In this document: in pieces, positions 1-9,072 of the stretch
How the letters are laid out: every line of letters begins with the position of its first letter
Numbering within the stretch: the stretch's first letter is position 1
Assembly: GCF_036345255.1 (NCBI RefSeq)
Contig: NZ_CP107783.1
Coordinates: forward strand, 992,001 to 1,056,000
Length of the DNA: 64,000 nt
Direction of reading: 5' to 3'
Source: Streptomyces sp. NBC_00569
Lineage (GTDB): Bacteria; Actinomycetota; Actinomycetes; Streptomycetales; Streptomycetaceae
Made by a program: the position numbers and the translations under genes
Notes under the pieces: model-generated
The model's database searches: none
Told to the model about the DNA's origin: nothing
The model's input: the letters and a program-made list of their open reading frames with translations, nothing else

Positions 1-27
1 CAGGGAAGCTACCCTTGCCGACGTACC

Positions 28-106
28 GGACACGGGGTGCCCCGCACGAGGGCTGAGATCACACCCGTCGAACCTGAACCAGTTAGCACTGGCGGAGGGA
101 TGTCAG
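28..106 (+). promoter_or_regulatory. TPP riboswitch (thi box)
   Basis: The leader carries both signature blocks of the thiamine pyrophosphate aptamer: GGGGTGC (34-40) followed by GGCTGAGATC (51-60), then ACCTGAACC and the ACTGGCGGAGGGA block (88-100). A short closing pair GACA (29-32)/TGTC (101-104) fits P1. The Shine-Dalgarno-like GGAGG (94-98) of the downstream transporter gene lies inside the aptamer's 3' half, so ligand binding probably hides the ribosome site, i.e. control of translation; that mode is inferred. No separate terminator hairpin is visible between aptamer and start codon. Confidence 0.93.
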
Positions 107-109
107 CCA

Positions 110-1549
110 ATGTCGTTGCCCCATGCCCCGAGCAGCACCGGGACCACCGGACCGCGCTCCGTCTTCGACGGACGGATGCCCGCCGCGCCCGGTGACCTGC
201 GGGTCGAGGCGCGCGGGATCGCGCCGGTCCCCGAGAGCCACCGCTACGGCGGCGCCGGGCGCCTGTTCACCGTGTGGTTCGCCCCGAACCTGACCATGAC
301 CGGTGTCTTCACCGGCACCGTCGGCATCGCACTCGGCCTGGACTTCGCCACCGCGCTGGCCGCCGTCGTCATCGGCACCCTCGTCGGCGCCGTGCCCACC
401 GCATATCTCGGTACGTGGGGCAGCGCGACCGGCGCGGGACAGCTTCCGCTGGCGCGGCTCGCGTTCGGCCGGGCCGTCGCGGTGCCCGGCGCCCTGCAGT
501 GGCTGTCGTCGGTCGCCTGGGACGCGCTGATCGGCCTGTTCGGCGGTGACGCGCTCGCCCGGCTGTGCGGCTGGCCCTTCTGGGTCGGCGTGCTCGTGAT
601 GATGCTGGCGCAGGGCGCGCTCGGCGTGCTCGGCTACGAGGCCGTCCACCGGCTCCAGAAGCTGATGACCTTCGTACTGGCCGCCGCGTTCGTGGTCCTG
701 GCCGTCAAGCTCCTCGACGGTGTCCATCCGGTCACCACCGGGGCCGCGCACGGGGCCGACCAGGCCGGCGCGTTCGTCCTCACCAGCACCATCGCGCTCA
801 GCCTGTCGCTGTCCTGGGCCCCCTACGCCAGCGACTTCAGCCGCTATCTTCCGGCCGCCACATCCCGTAAGCGCATGTTCTGGTTCACGCTCCTCGGCGT
901 CACCGTCTCCTTCGTCGCCGTCCAGGCGCTCGGGCTGTGGGGCGCCTCCGTGTTCACCGACCAGACCGCGCGCGGGGTCGACGAGCTGCTCGGCGGGGGC
1001 GTTCTCGGCTCCTTCGGGCTGCTCGCCGTGGCGCTCGCGGCCCTGTGCAGCAACGCCATGAACGACTACAGCGGCTCGCTGGCCCTGCAGACGATCGGTG
1101 TGCGGGTACCGCGGCCGCTCGCGGCGGCGCTCGCCGCGGTGCTCGGCTTCCCGCTGGTGCTGTGGATGCACGCCGCCGACACCGCGGCACGCTTCCAGAA
1201 CGTCCTGCTGTTCGTCGGCTACTGGATCCCCGGCTTCGTCGCGGTCGTGGCCGTCGACTGGTTGGCACGCGCCAGGGCCCGGGGCGGCGCGCCGGTCGAC
1301 CTGGCCGCCGAGAGCGCCCGGCCGCAGCCCTGGTGGCCCGGGCTCCTCGCCTTCGTCGCCGCCTTCGCCGCCGCGGTCCCGTTCATGGACAGCGGCCTGT
1401 ACGTGGGCCCGGTCGCGAAAGCCCTGCACGGCGCCGACCTCGCGTACTACGTGGCCTTCGTCGCCGCACTCGTCGTGTACGCGCCCCTCAGGCTGCGCCG
1501 CCCGACCGCTGACACCCGCACCACACAGCACCAGGAGGCCCGCCCATGA
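110..1549 (+). CDS. cytX: NCS1-family transporter, probable hydroxymethylpyrimidine permease (CytX-like)
   Basis: A 479-residue polytopic membrane protein with about 12 hydrophobic segments. The opening region (residues ~45-130: [37 protein letters not shown]) is typical of nucleobase:cation symporter-1 proteins. Placement directly behind a TPP riboswitch and overlapping thiD by four bases (ATGA) argues for import of the thiamine pyrimidine (HMP) or a related pyrimidine rather than cytosine. The ATG at 110 follows GGAGG at 94-98; the ATG at 100 is out of frame. Substrate is inferred from context; the family is clear. Confidence 0.88.
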   Translation: MSLPHAPSSTGTTGPRSVFDGRMPAAPGDLRVEARGIAPVPESHRYGGAGRLFTVWFAPNLTMTGVFTGTVGIALGLDFATALAAVVIGTLVGAVPTAYLGTWGSATGAGQLPLARLAFGRAVAVPGALQWLSSVAWDALIGLFGGDALARLCGWPFWVGVLVMMLAQGALGVLGYEAVHRLQKLMTFVLAAAFVVLAVKLLDGVHPVTTGAAHGADQAGAFVLTSTIALSLSLSWAPYASDFSRYLPAATSRKRMFWFTLLGVTVSFVAVQALGLWGASVFTDQTARGVDELLGGGVLGSFGLLAVALAALCSNAMNDYSGSLALQTIGVRVPRPLAAALAAVLGFPLVLWMHAADTAARFQNVLLFVGYWIPGFVAVVAVDWLARARARGGAPVDLAAESARPQPWWPGLLAFVAAFAAAVPFMDSGLYVGPVAKALHGADLAYYVAFVAALVVYAPLRLRRPTADTRTTQHQEARP

Positions 1550-2391
1550 CCGCGATCGCGAGCACCGGACGCGTCGCGCCGCCCCGCGTCCTGACCGTCG
1601 CAGGTTCGGACTCGGGCGGTGGCGCCGGGATCCAGGCCGACCTCAAGACGATGCTGGCGCTCGGCGCCCACGGCATGAGCGTCCTGACGGCCGTCACCGC
1701 GCAGAACTCCCTGGGGGTCCAGGGAGCGTGGGAACTCCCCGTCGACGCGGTGCGCACGCAGTACCGCAGCGTCGTGGACGACATCGGCGTCCAGGCGGTC
1801 AAGACCGGGATGCTCTCGTCGCCGGTGCTCGTCGAGACGGTGGCCGAACTGCTCGCCGGTACGGACGCCCCCGTGGTCGTGGACCCGGTGAGCGTCTCCA
1901 AGCACGGCGACCCGCTGCTCGCCGAGGACGCCCTGGACGCGGTGCGCACCAAGCTGCTGCCGGTCGCGACGGTGGCCACGCCGAACCTGGACGAGGTGGC
2001 ACAGCTGACCGGCCTCGCCGTCACGGACGACGACGGCATGCGCCGGGCCGCGGCGCGGCTCCTGTCGTTCGGGCCGCGCTGGGTGGTCGTCAAGGGCGGC
2101 CACCTGCCCGGGGCGGCCGTGGACCTGCTCACCGACGGCTCGGAGGAGCACTGGCTGCGTGCTCCCCGCCACGACAACCGGCACACGCACGGCACCGGCT
2201 GCACCCTGGCATCGGCCGTCGCCGTGGGTCTCGCCCACGGCCTGCCCGTGCCGGAGTCCGTCCGTCTGGCGAAGGAGTACGTCACGGGGGCGATCGCCGC
2301 CGGGTTCGCACTGGGGTCGGGCATCGGCCCGGTCGACCACGGGTGGCGGCTGCCGGGCGACCGGACCGAGGCCGCGGGGCGCACGGACTGA
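1546..2391 (+). CDS. thiD: hydroxymethylpyrimidine/phosphomethylpyrimidine kinase ThiD
   Basis: Phosphorylates HMP and HMP-P to HMP-PP, the pyrimidine half of thiamine. The 281-residue ribokinase-fold protein opens with [20 protein letters not shown] (residues ~12-31), has the PNLDEV segment in the middle, and near the C-terminus has [13 protein letters not shown], the anion-hole/catalytic Cys motif of ThiD. Translationally coupled to the transporter by ATGA overlap and therefore presumably under the same TPP riboswitch. Length matches stand-alone ThiD; there is no ThiE fusion. The last ~20 residues are non-conserved. Confidence 0.95.
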   Translation: MTAIASTGRVAPPRVLTVAGSDSGGGAGIQADLKTMLALGAHGMSVLTAVTAQNSLGVQGAWELPVDAVRTQYRSVVDDIGVQAVKTGMLSSPVLVETVAELLAGTDAPVVVDPVSVSKHGDPLLAEDALDAVRTKLLPVATVATPNLDEVAQLTGLAVTDDDGMRRAAARLLSFGPRWVVVKGGHLPGAAVDLLTDGSEEHWLRAPRHDNRHTHGTGCTLASAVAVGLAHGLPVPESVRLAKEYVTGAIAAGFALGSGIGPVDHGWRLPGDRTEAAGRTD

Positions 2392-2491
2392 GAGCCGCCG
2401 GGAAGCCACCTGACGCTCGCGCAACACGCCCACCTGCACACAATCAGGGCCCGATGTGCGTTCCGGTGCTCCCGTCCACTTGACTGTTGCC

Positions 2492-4462
2492 ATGACCACC
2501 CTGCCCCGCCAGCCTCAACAGGCCCCGCCGACCGGCCACATGATCGTGTGCGGTGGTGACGCGCTCGCCGAGCGGCTCGCCGCCGAACTGCGCGCCGTCT
2601 ACGGCGAGCGGGTCACGGTCGTCGTGCCCTCCGTCCGCGTCGCGAGACAGGGCACCGGTCCCGCCGGACGGGCGCGGGCGGCCACCCTGTTCTCGCGGAT
2701 GCAGGCGGTCGTGAACCGTACGGTGTCCGCCGCGGCCGACGACGGCGTGCCGCCGCCACGCGTCCTGGAGGCACCGGAACTCGACGAGGAGGCGCTGGCC
2801 GAGGCCGGCGTGGCCGAGGCCGCCGCGCTGGCCCTCGTCCACGGCGACGACGAGACCAACATCCGGGCCGCCCTGGCCGCCCGCCGTCTCAACCCCCAGC
2901 TGCGCCTGGTCATCCGGCTCTACAACCGCAAGCTCGGCCAGCACCTGGAACACCTCCTCGACCAGGCAGCCGCCCTCTCCGCCCCCGGCGTCGACCCCGA
3001 GGCCCTGGACACCACGACGACCGTCCTGTCCGACGCCGACACCGCGGCACCGGCGCTCGCGGCCACCGCCGTCGCCGGCACCAGCAAGGTCGTCCAGGCC
3101 GACGGGCTCCTGCTGCGCGCCGTGGAGCGCACCCCGCCGGGCCGGGGCGAGGTCGCCGACCCCGGCCTGTGCACCCTCGCCCTGCTGTCCGCCACCGCCA
3201 ACGACCCGGCGGGCGCCGAGGGTTCGGACATGGGCGGCGCGGAGGGCCCTCTGCTGCTGCCCGACGAACGCACGGTCGCCGCGGCCACCGGGCGCGGCAC
3301 GGTGGTCCTGGAAGCCGTCTCCCCCACGGTGGCCGCACCCAACGGCCGCACGACCAGCCGCCGTATGCCCCTCAGCTCGCTGTTCTCGCGCCGGCTGCGC
3401 TGGTCCCTCGCCGGACTCGTCACGAGCGTCCTCGGCCTGGCCGTGGCGTCCTGGGCCACCACCGGCGACCACCCGCTGCACGCCGGATACCTCACGCTCC
3501 TCGACCTGTTCGCCATCGACGACCCGGCGATCGGGGAGCCGCTCGCCCGCCAGCTCCTCCAACTCCTCACGGGGCTCGCCGGACTGCTCCTCCTGCCCGT
3601 ACTCCTCGCGGCCGTGCTCGAAGCCCTCGGCACCTTCCGGACGGCGTCTGCCCTGCGCCGCCCGCCGCGCGGCCTGTCCGGCCACGTCGTCCTGCTCGGC
3701 CTCGGCAAGATCGGGACCCGCGTCCTGGCCCGCCTGCGTGAACTCGGCATCCCCGTCGTGTGCGTGGAGGAGGACCCCGAGGCGCGCGGCGTCGCCCTCG
3801 CCCGCCGCCTGCGCGTACCGACCGTCATCGGTGACGTCACCCAGGAAGGCGTCCTGGAAGCGGCCAAGGTGCACCGCGCCCACGCCCTGCTCGCCCTCAC
3901 CAGCAGCGACATCACCAACCTCGAGGCCGCGCTGCACGCACGGACGGTCAAGCCCGACCTGCGGGTGGCGCTGCGCCTGTTCGACGACGGTTTCGCGACC
4001 GCCGTCTACCGCACGCTCCGCTCCGCGCATCCCCTCGCCCTGACCCGCAGCCGGAGTGTCTCCACTCTCGCCGCGCCCGCGTTCGCCGGCGCCATGATGG
4101 GCCGCCAGATCCTCGGCGCCATCCCCGTCGAGCGCAGCGTCCTGCTCTTCGCCGCCCTCGACGTGGCGGGGCATCCGCTGCTCGAGGGCCGGACCGTCGC
4201 CGACTCGTTCCGGGCCGGTTCCCGGCGCGTGATCGCGCTCGACGCGACGGCGCCGAGCGAGCGCCGCCCCGACCTGGCCGCGTCCCCGGCCGACGACGAC
4301 CCCGACCGCCCGACCGGGCTCGTGTGGGACCTCCACCCCGGGTACGTGCTGCGTCCGGAGGACCGCGTGGTGCTGGCCGCCACCCGCCAGGGCCTGGCGG
4401 AACTCCTGCGGCACGGCCCCCAGGCCCGTACCCGCGCGGGACACTCCCGGCAGGCACCGTGA
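2492..4462 (+). CDS. NAD-binding RCK (TrkA-N) protein with internal membrane hairpin
   Basis: About 656 residues. An N-terminal Rossmann-like domain ([19 protein letters not shown]) is followed by two strong membrane segments around residues 325-385, then a second clear TrkA-N domain ([19 protein letters not shown], acidic end of strand 2 at CVEEDPEA) and an RCK_C-like tail. This is the RCK-pore-RCK plan of ligand-gated K+ channels, but the loop between the helices reads [14 protein letters not shown] where a TVGYG-type filter would be. It may be a non-conducting regulator or a divergent channel. I prefer the ATG at 2492; an in-frame GTG at 2456 adds 12 residues. No convincing RBS is visible for either. 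Confidence 0.8.
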   Translation: MTTLPRQPQQAPPTGHMIVCGGDALAERLAAELRAVYGERVTVVVPSVRVARQGTGPAGRARAATLFSRMQAVVNRTVSAAADDGVPPPRVLEAPELDEEALAEAGVAEAAALALVHGDDETNIRAALAARRLNPQLRLVIRLYNRKLGQHLEHLLDQAAALSAPGVDPEALDTTTTVLSDADTAAPALAATAVAGTSKVVQADGLLLRAVERTPPGRGEVADPGLCTLALLSATANDPAGAEGSDMGGAEGPLLLPDERTVAAATGRGTVVLEAVSPTVAAPNGRTTSRRMPLSSLFSRRLRWSLAGLVTSVLGLAVASWATTGDHPLHAGYLTLLDLFAIDDPAIGEPLARQLLQLLTGLAGLLLLPVLLAAVLEALGTFRTASALRRPPRGLSGHVVLLGLGKIGTRVLARLRELGIPVVCVEEDPEARGVALARRLRVPTVIGDVTQEGVLEAAKVHRAHALLALTSSDITNLEAALHARTVKPDLRVALRLFDDGFATAVYRTLRSAHPLALTRSRSVSTLAAPAFAGAMMGRQILGAIPVERSVLLFAALDVAGHPLLEGRTVADSFRAGSRRVIALDATAPSERRPDLAASPADDDPDRPTGLVWDLHPGYVLRPEDRVVLAATRQGLAELLRHGPQARTRAGHSRQAP

Positions 4463-4634
4463 GCGGCGTGGTCACCACCTCTCGCCTTCCGAACGAGCCA
4501 CCCGGCCACGTGTGATCATCGGCTCTCCGCGCGCCTTATCCTTGATCCCGCCACACCCCTCCCGCTCGTCCTCGCGCTCGCGCGGGGCGAACTTCGTTCC
4601 GTGGCAACCAATTTGACGGGGCTGTCTTTCAAGG

Positions 4635-5774
4635 GTGGTGCGCAGGTTGTTGCTGGCGGATCGGTACCGGTTGCACAAGGTCATAGGCCGCGGCGGTATG
4701 GGTGAGGTGTGGCAGGCGACCGACGAGATGCTCGGCCGGCCCGTCGCCGTGAAGCTGCTCATCGCCCAGGACGCGGACCCTTCGGCGTCGGCCAGGTTCC
4801 GTATGGAGGCGCAGACTTCGGCGTCGCTCAGCCATCCGCACGTGGTGGGTGTCTACGACTTCGGTTCCTGGGAGCACCGTTTCTACCTCGTCATGGAACT
4901 CGTCGAGGGCGGCAGTCTGGCCCACGAGACCGCGGGCGGCGCGCGGCTGACGCCGGCGCGGGTGGCGGACATCGCGGCCGGTGCGGCCGCAGGACTCGCA
5001 GCCGCACACCGCCAGGGCGTGGTGCACCGGGACATCAAACCGGGCAATCTGCTGCTCACCCCCGACGGCACGGTCAAGCTGGGCGACTTCGGCATCGCCC
5101 GCTTCCTCGACGATCCCGCCGCCGGGCTCACCACCACCGGGCAGATCGTGGGCACCGGCATGTATCTCGCGCCCGAGCGCGCTCTCGGCAAGAACGCGGG
5201 CCCGGCGTCCGACGTGTACTCGCTGGGCTGCGTGCTGTATCAACTGCTGACCGGAAACCCGCCGTTCCGGGCCGACACCGCGACCAGCCTGCTGTACCAG
5301 CACGTGGACGCCGCGCCCGTGGCCCCGGGACGGCTCGGCGTCCAGCTGCCTCCGTCGTTCGAGAACTATCTGCTCGGCCTGCTGGCCAAGCAGCCGGAGG
5401 ACCGGCCGACGGCCCAGGAGGTCACGGACTGGTTCCGCACGGGTTCCTGGCAGGGCCGCCCCGAGCCCCTCCCGGAGCCTGTGCCGGTGGCCCCCGCGCC
5501 GACATCCGCTCCCCGCTTTCAGGCCTCCCCGGAGATCCGGACCACGTCCACGACCTATCAGCTGCCGTCGTCGGGCCGGGCGGCGCGCCGCGGGGCGGCA
5601 CGGCGCGGCGGCGTCCTGGAGGCGGCGAGACGCAGACCGAGAATCATCGGGGTCGTCGCCGCGGCCGCTCTCTTCGTCGCGTCCCTCCTGATCGGCATGG
5701 CGTGGTTCGCCCCCGACGACAGTGCCGCGAACGCACCGACGAGCGCCCCGTCTCCCTCCGCGTCCGCGCACTGA
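4635..5774 (+). CDS. membrane-anchored Hanks-type serine/threonine protein kinase
   Basis: 379 residues. The kinase domain fills residues ~11-270: glycine loop GRGGMG (18-23), Lys40 in AVKLL, catalytic loop HRDIKPGN (131-138), DFG (151-153) and an APER-type P+1 region. A Pro-rich linker and a basic stretch (RRGAARRGG) lead to one membrane helix (~334-355) and only a short outer tail, so there are no PASTA repeats or other sensor domain. GTG start at 4635 (a second GTG follows at 4638). An ADP-ribosylglycohydrolase gene starts 35 bases downstream, so the two may be cotranscribed. Substrates are unknown. Confidence 0.93.
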   Translation: MVRRLLLADRYRLHKVIGRGGMGEVWQATDEMLGRPVAVKLLIAQDADPSASARFRMEAQTSASLSHPHVVGVYDFGSWEHRFYLVMELVEGGSLAHETAGGARLTPARVADIAAGAAAGLAAAHRQGVVHRDIKPGNLLLTPDGTVKLGDFGIARFLDDPAAGLTTTGQIVGTGMYLAPERALGKNAGPASDVYSLGCVLYQLLTGNPPFRADTATSLLYQHVDAAPVAPGRLGVQLPPSFENYLLGLLAKQPEDRPTAQEVTDWFRTGSWQGRPEPLPEPVPVAPAPTSAPRFQASPEIRTTSTTYQLPSSGRAARRGAARRGGVLEAARRRPRIIGVVAAAALFVASLLIGMAWFAPDDSAANAPTSAPSPSASAH

Positions 5775-5809
5775 GGGGGGCGCCCGTCCCGGCGGAACAC
5801 GCTGCCGCG

Positions 5810-7012
5810 ATGATGGGTGCGACGCCACCGACCACCGTGGAGCTCACCGTGCACACCCGTTCCTGGGCAGACCTCGCCGTCCACCGCAGCCGCGTACGCG
5901 GTTGTCTCCTCGGCGGCGCGATCGGTGACGCCCTCGGGTACCCCGTCGAGTTCCTCTCCCTCGACGGCATCCGGGCCACGCACGGTGCGGCCGGGGTCAC
6001 CGGCCTGGTGGCCGACGCGGACGGTGTGACGGGCCGGATCAGCGACGACACCCAGATGACCCTGTTCACCGCCGAGGGGCATCTGCGGGGGTACTGCCGC
6101 ACCCGGGACCGGGGCGTCGGCGGCGCCGAGGCAGCCATCGTGCACGACGCGTACCTGCGATGGCTGGAGACGCAGAACCACCCCGGGCCGCTGCCCGAGC
6201 AGGACCTGCGCCACCGCATCGGCTGGCTGCGGCACGAGCCCTGGCTGTACGCCCGCCGCGCGCCCGGCAACGCCTGCCTGAGCGGCGTCGAAGCGGGAGT
6301 CACCCCCGACCCGTACGGGAAGCCCACCGGTGAGCCGGGGCCGGTGAACCCGGACTCCAAGGGCTGCGGCGCCGTGATGCGCTCCGCGCCTTTCGGTCTG
6401 ACGGACCTGGGCGCCCGCCGGTCGTTCGAACTCGCCGCCCAGTGCGCCCAGATCACGCACGGACACCCCACCGGCTATCTCGCCTCCGGTGCGTTCGCCG
6501 CCCTCATCAGCCACCTCGTGGACGGCGAGTCCCTGGAGGGCGCGGTGCTGCGGACCCTGCGTCTGCTCTCCGGCTACCGGGGCCACGAGGAGACCACGGC
6601 CGCGCTGAGCGGAGCCGTCGCGCTCGCCGAGGAAGAGGGCGACGCGACCCCCGAGAGGGTGGAGACGCTCGGCGCCGGCTGGGTGGCGGAGGAGGCCCTC
6701 GCCATCGGCGTGTACGCGGCGCTCGCCCGCACCCGGCCGCAGACCTTCCACGTCGGCCGGCAGGGCACGGTGTGCGACCCGAAGCCTCCGCGCACACCGA
6801 TCGAGGCCGCGTTCCTGCTCTCGGTCAACCACTCGGGCGACAGCGACTCCGCGGGCTCCGTGTGCGGGAACATCCTCGGCGCGCTGCACGGCGACGTACA
6901 CCTGCCGCACCAGTGGCTGGCCGAGATAGAGGGGCGGACCGCCGTCGCCCGGCTCGGCGACGACATCGCGGCCGAGATCCGGCCCGGCGAGAAGCGTCCC
7001 TGGAACTACTGA
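5810..7012 (+). CDS. ADP-ribosylglycohydrolase family protein
   Basis: 400 residues of the DraG/ARH fold. N-terminal [19 protein letters not shown] is the first metal-site motif, [16 protein letters not shown] supplies the DDT motif, and the C-terminal [25 protein letters not shown] carries the D-S-D-S metal ligands. The family removes ADP-ribose from proteins or small molecules using two Mg/Mn ions. The reading frame is open further upstream, but the upstream part is the shadow of the kinase gene; I take the ATG pair at 5810/5813. Its stop overlaps the stop of the convergent nhaA-type gene by 7 bases. Physiological target unknown. Confidence 0.9.
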   Translation: MMGATPPTTVELTVHTRSWADLAVHRSRVRGCLLGGAIGDALGYPVEFLSLDGIRATHGAAGVTGLVADADGVTGRISDDTQMTLFTAEGHLRGYCRTRDRGVGGAEAAIVHDAYLRWLETQNHPGPLPEQDLRHRIGWLRHEPWLYARRAPGNACLSGVEAGVTPDPYGKPTGEPGPVNPDSKGCGAVMRSAPFGLTDLGARRSFELAAQCAQITHGHPTGYLASGAFAALISHLVDGESLEGAVLRTLRLLSGYRGHEETTAALSGAVALAEEEGDATPERVETLGAGWVAEEALAIGVYAALARTRPQTFHVGRQGTVCDPKPPRTPIEAAFLLSVNHSGDSDSAGSVCGNILGALHGDVHLPHQWLAEIEGRTAVARLGDDIAAEIRPGEKRPWNY

Positions 7013-8907
7013 CGCCGGGACCCGCGCCTGCCGGCCAGCACCGCCCGCTCCTTGGCCGCCCGGACCGACGCCGACAGCCCTTCGATGTCGTACGCCCCGT
7101 GGTGGCGCCGTCCGTTGACGAAGAACGTGGGTGTGCCCGAGACGCTGCTGAGGTCGGCCGAGTCCAGGTCCTCCGCGACCCGTCCCCCGCCTCTGTGCGC
7201 CCGCAGGTCCTTGTGGAACCGGTCGGTGTCCAGGCCGAGTTCACCCGCGTAATTCAGGAGGTCGGTGGCCCGCAGGGCGTCCTGATGGGTGAACAGCAGG
7301 TCGTGCATCTCCCAGTACGCGCCCTGCTCCCCCGCCGCCTCGGCCGCCTCCGCGGCGAGCTGGGCGTGCGGGTGCACGTCGTTCAGGGGCAGATGCCGCC
7401 ACACGTAGCGGATGTCGCCGAAGCCCGCGAGCAGCTCCCGTACGACGGGTTCGGCCTGTCCGCAGTAGGGGCACTCGAAGTCGCCGTACTCGACGACCGT
7501 CACGGGCGCGTGCCGTGGTCCGCGCACGTGGTCGCGGTCCGGGTCGACCGGCACGGCCAGGTCGACGATGCCCTCGGCCGTTCCGAGGAGGGCCCGCATC
7601 CGGGTGGGGCGGGGCAGGATTCCGATGACCCAGGAGACGAGCCAGGTCATGAGGAACGCGCCGGCCACCGCGCTGAGGATGCCGATCTTCGCCTCGGCCA
7701 GCTGGTCGCCGTCGAAGGCGAGGGTGGCGATCAGCAGCGCCACGGTGAACCCGACGCCCGCGATGGCTCCCCCGGCCGCCGTGGCGCCCCAGCCGACGGA
7801 CGGGCGCAGCAGGCCGCGGCTGAGCCGGGTCGTCAGCCAGGAGGCGCCGACGATGCCGAGCGGCTTGCCCAGGACGTAGCCGATGAGGATGCCCAGGGTG
7901 ATCGGTGAGCTGAACGCGCGGGCCAGTTCGCCGCCGCTGATCTCGATGCCCGCGTTGGCGAGGGCGAACAGCGGCACGATCACATAGCTGGTCCACGGGT
8001 GGTACAGGCGCTGCAACCGCTCGTTGGGGGACAGGGCCGACGCGATGCCGATCCGCACCGATCGCTCCAGTTCGGGGGTCGGCTGCTCGCGGAAGAGCCG
8101 GAACAGGCCGCTCGCCCGCTCCAGCGCGGTACGGCTCGCGGGGTAGGCGAAGGTCAGCAGTCCCATGGCGAGGCCGATCACGACGGGGTCCACCCCCGAC
8201 TCCAGCAGCGCCACCCAGGTCGCGACGGCCAACAGCGCGTACACGCAGCCGCGCCGGGTGCCGGTGGCCCGTACCAGCAGGATCACGCCGAACAGGCCGA
8301 GTGCCACCAGGAGGGCCGTGACGTCGATGTGGCCGCTGTAGGCGACGGCGATGACGATCAGCGCCACGAAGTCGTCGACGACGGCCACGGTCAGGATGAA
8401 GATGCGCAGGCCGCCGGGCAGCCGGTTGCCGAGCAGGGCCAGCATGCCGAGGGCGAACGCCGTGTCGGTCGACATCGCGGCGCCCCAGCCGTGGGCCGTG
8501 CTCTGCCCGGCGTTGACGGCCAGGTAGACGGCGACGGGGACGAGCATGCCGCTGAGTCCCGCGACGAGGGGCAGCGTGACGCGCCGCCGTTCGCGGAGCT
8601 CGCCCATGTCGAACTCGCGCCGCGCCTCCAGGCCGACGACGAAGAAGAACAACGTCATCAGGCCGCTGTTGACCCACTCCCGCAGTTCCAGCGACACCCC
8701 GGCGGAACCGGCCCGCACGGAGAGGTGCGTCGCCCAGAACTCCTCGTACGTGCCGGGGCCGATGTTCACCCAGGCCAGTGCCGCGAGCGCCGCGACGAGC
8801 AGCACGGAGGCACTGCCGGTCTCGGTGCGCAGGAAGTCGCGCAGCGGTGTGCGCAGCTCGTCGCCGTACGTCGTCTGCCCGTCGAACCCCGAGCTCATCG
8901 GCGGCAT
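7006..8907 (-). CDS. nhaA: NhaA Na+/H+ antiporter fused to a DsbA-like thioredoxin domain
   Basis: About 633 residues from the ATG at 8907. Residues ~1-410 form an NhaA antiporter with multiple membrane helices and the [15 protein letters not shown] helix holding the paired aspartates required for ion exchange. Residues ~430-630 form a DsbA/thioredoxin-like domain ([19 protein letters not shown]) with a CPYC active site. This two-domain fusion occurs in actinobacteria; what the redox domain does for the antiporter is not known. An in-frame start at 9000 would add 31 residues unlike the family; ATG 8898 is also possible. The 3' end overlaps the convergent gene's stop. Confidence 0.92.
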   Translation of the reverse strand: MPPMSSGFDGQTTYGDELRTPLRDFLRTETGSASVLLVAALAALAWVNIGPGTYEEFWATHLSVRAGSAGVSLELREWVNSGLMTLFFFVVGLEARREFDMGELRERRRVTLPLVAGLSGMLVPVAVYLAVNAGQSTAHGWGAAMSTDTAFALGMLALLGNRLPGGLRIFILTVAVVDDFVALIVIAVAYSGHIDVTALLVALGLFGVILLVRATGTRRGCVYALLAVATWVALLESGVDPVVIGLAMGLLTFAYPASRTALERASGLFRLFREQPTPELERSVRIGIASALSPNERLQRLYHPWTSYVIVPLFALANAGIEISGGELARAFSSPITLGILIGYVLGKPLGIVGASWLTTRLSRGLLRPSVGWGATAAGGAIAGVGFTVALLIATLAFDGDQLAEAKIGILSAVAGAFLMTWLVSWVIGILPRPTRMRALLGTAEGIVDLAVPVDPDRDHVRGPRHAPVTVVEYGDFECPYCGQAEPVVRELLAGFGDIRYVWRHLPLNDVHPHAQLAAEAAEAAGEQGAYWEMHDLLFTHQDALRATDLLNYAGELGLDTDRFHKDLRAHRGGGRVAEDLDSADLSSVSGTPTFFVNGRRHHGAYDIEGLSASVRAAKERAVLAGRRGSRRQ

Positions 8908-9025
8908 TCCCGTCTCTCGGTGGCCCGCGCGGACCATGGCCGGCGGCTGCTCGGGCGAGCGCCCGAGCGCGGTGAGACGGTAGTTGACGCACGGCGGCAC
9001 GGACGAATCGACACGGCGACCGCTT

Positions 9026-9057
9026 TCGAGTGCCCGCCCCGTGAGGCGGGCACTCGA
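9026..9057 (-). terminator. perfect 13-bp hairpin after the GH92 gene
   Basis: TCGAGTGCCCGCC (9026-9038) and its exact complement (9045-9057) are separated by a 6-base loop CCGTGA. It lies 16 bases past the GH92 stop and upstream of nhaA on the same strand. There is no U tract, which is usual for high-GC actinomycete terminators. Confidence 0.8.
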
Positions 9058-9072
9058 TCGGAACGGGCGACC

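Noticed and set aside
83..1531. A 482-codon minus-strand frame opposite the first transporter
   Set aside because: Composition is Glu/Gly/Arg/His-rich and repetitive, as expected from the reverse complement of a GC-rich membrane protein gene; the plus-strand frame has clear homology and a riboswitch.
8999..9060. Hairpin at 9026-9057 as a nhaA regulatory element
   Set aside because: It lies directly behind the GH92 stop codon and ~120 bases from the preferred nhaA start; a terminator for the upstream gene explains it better.
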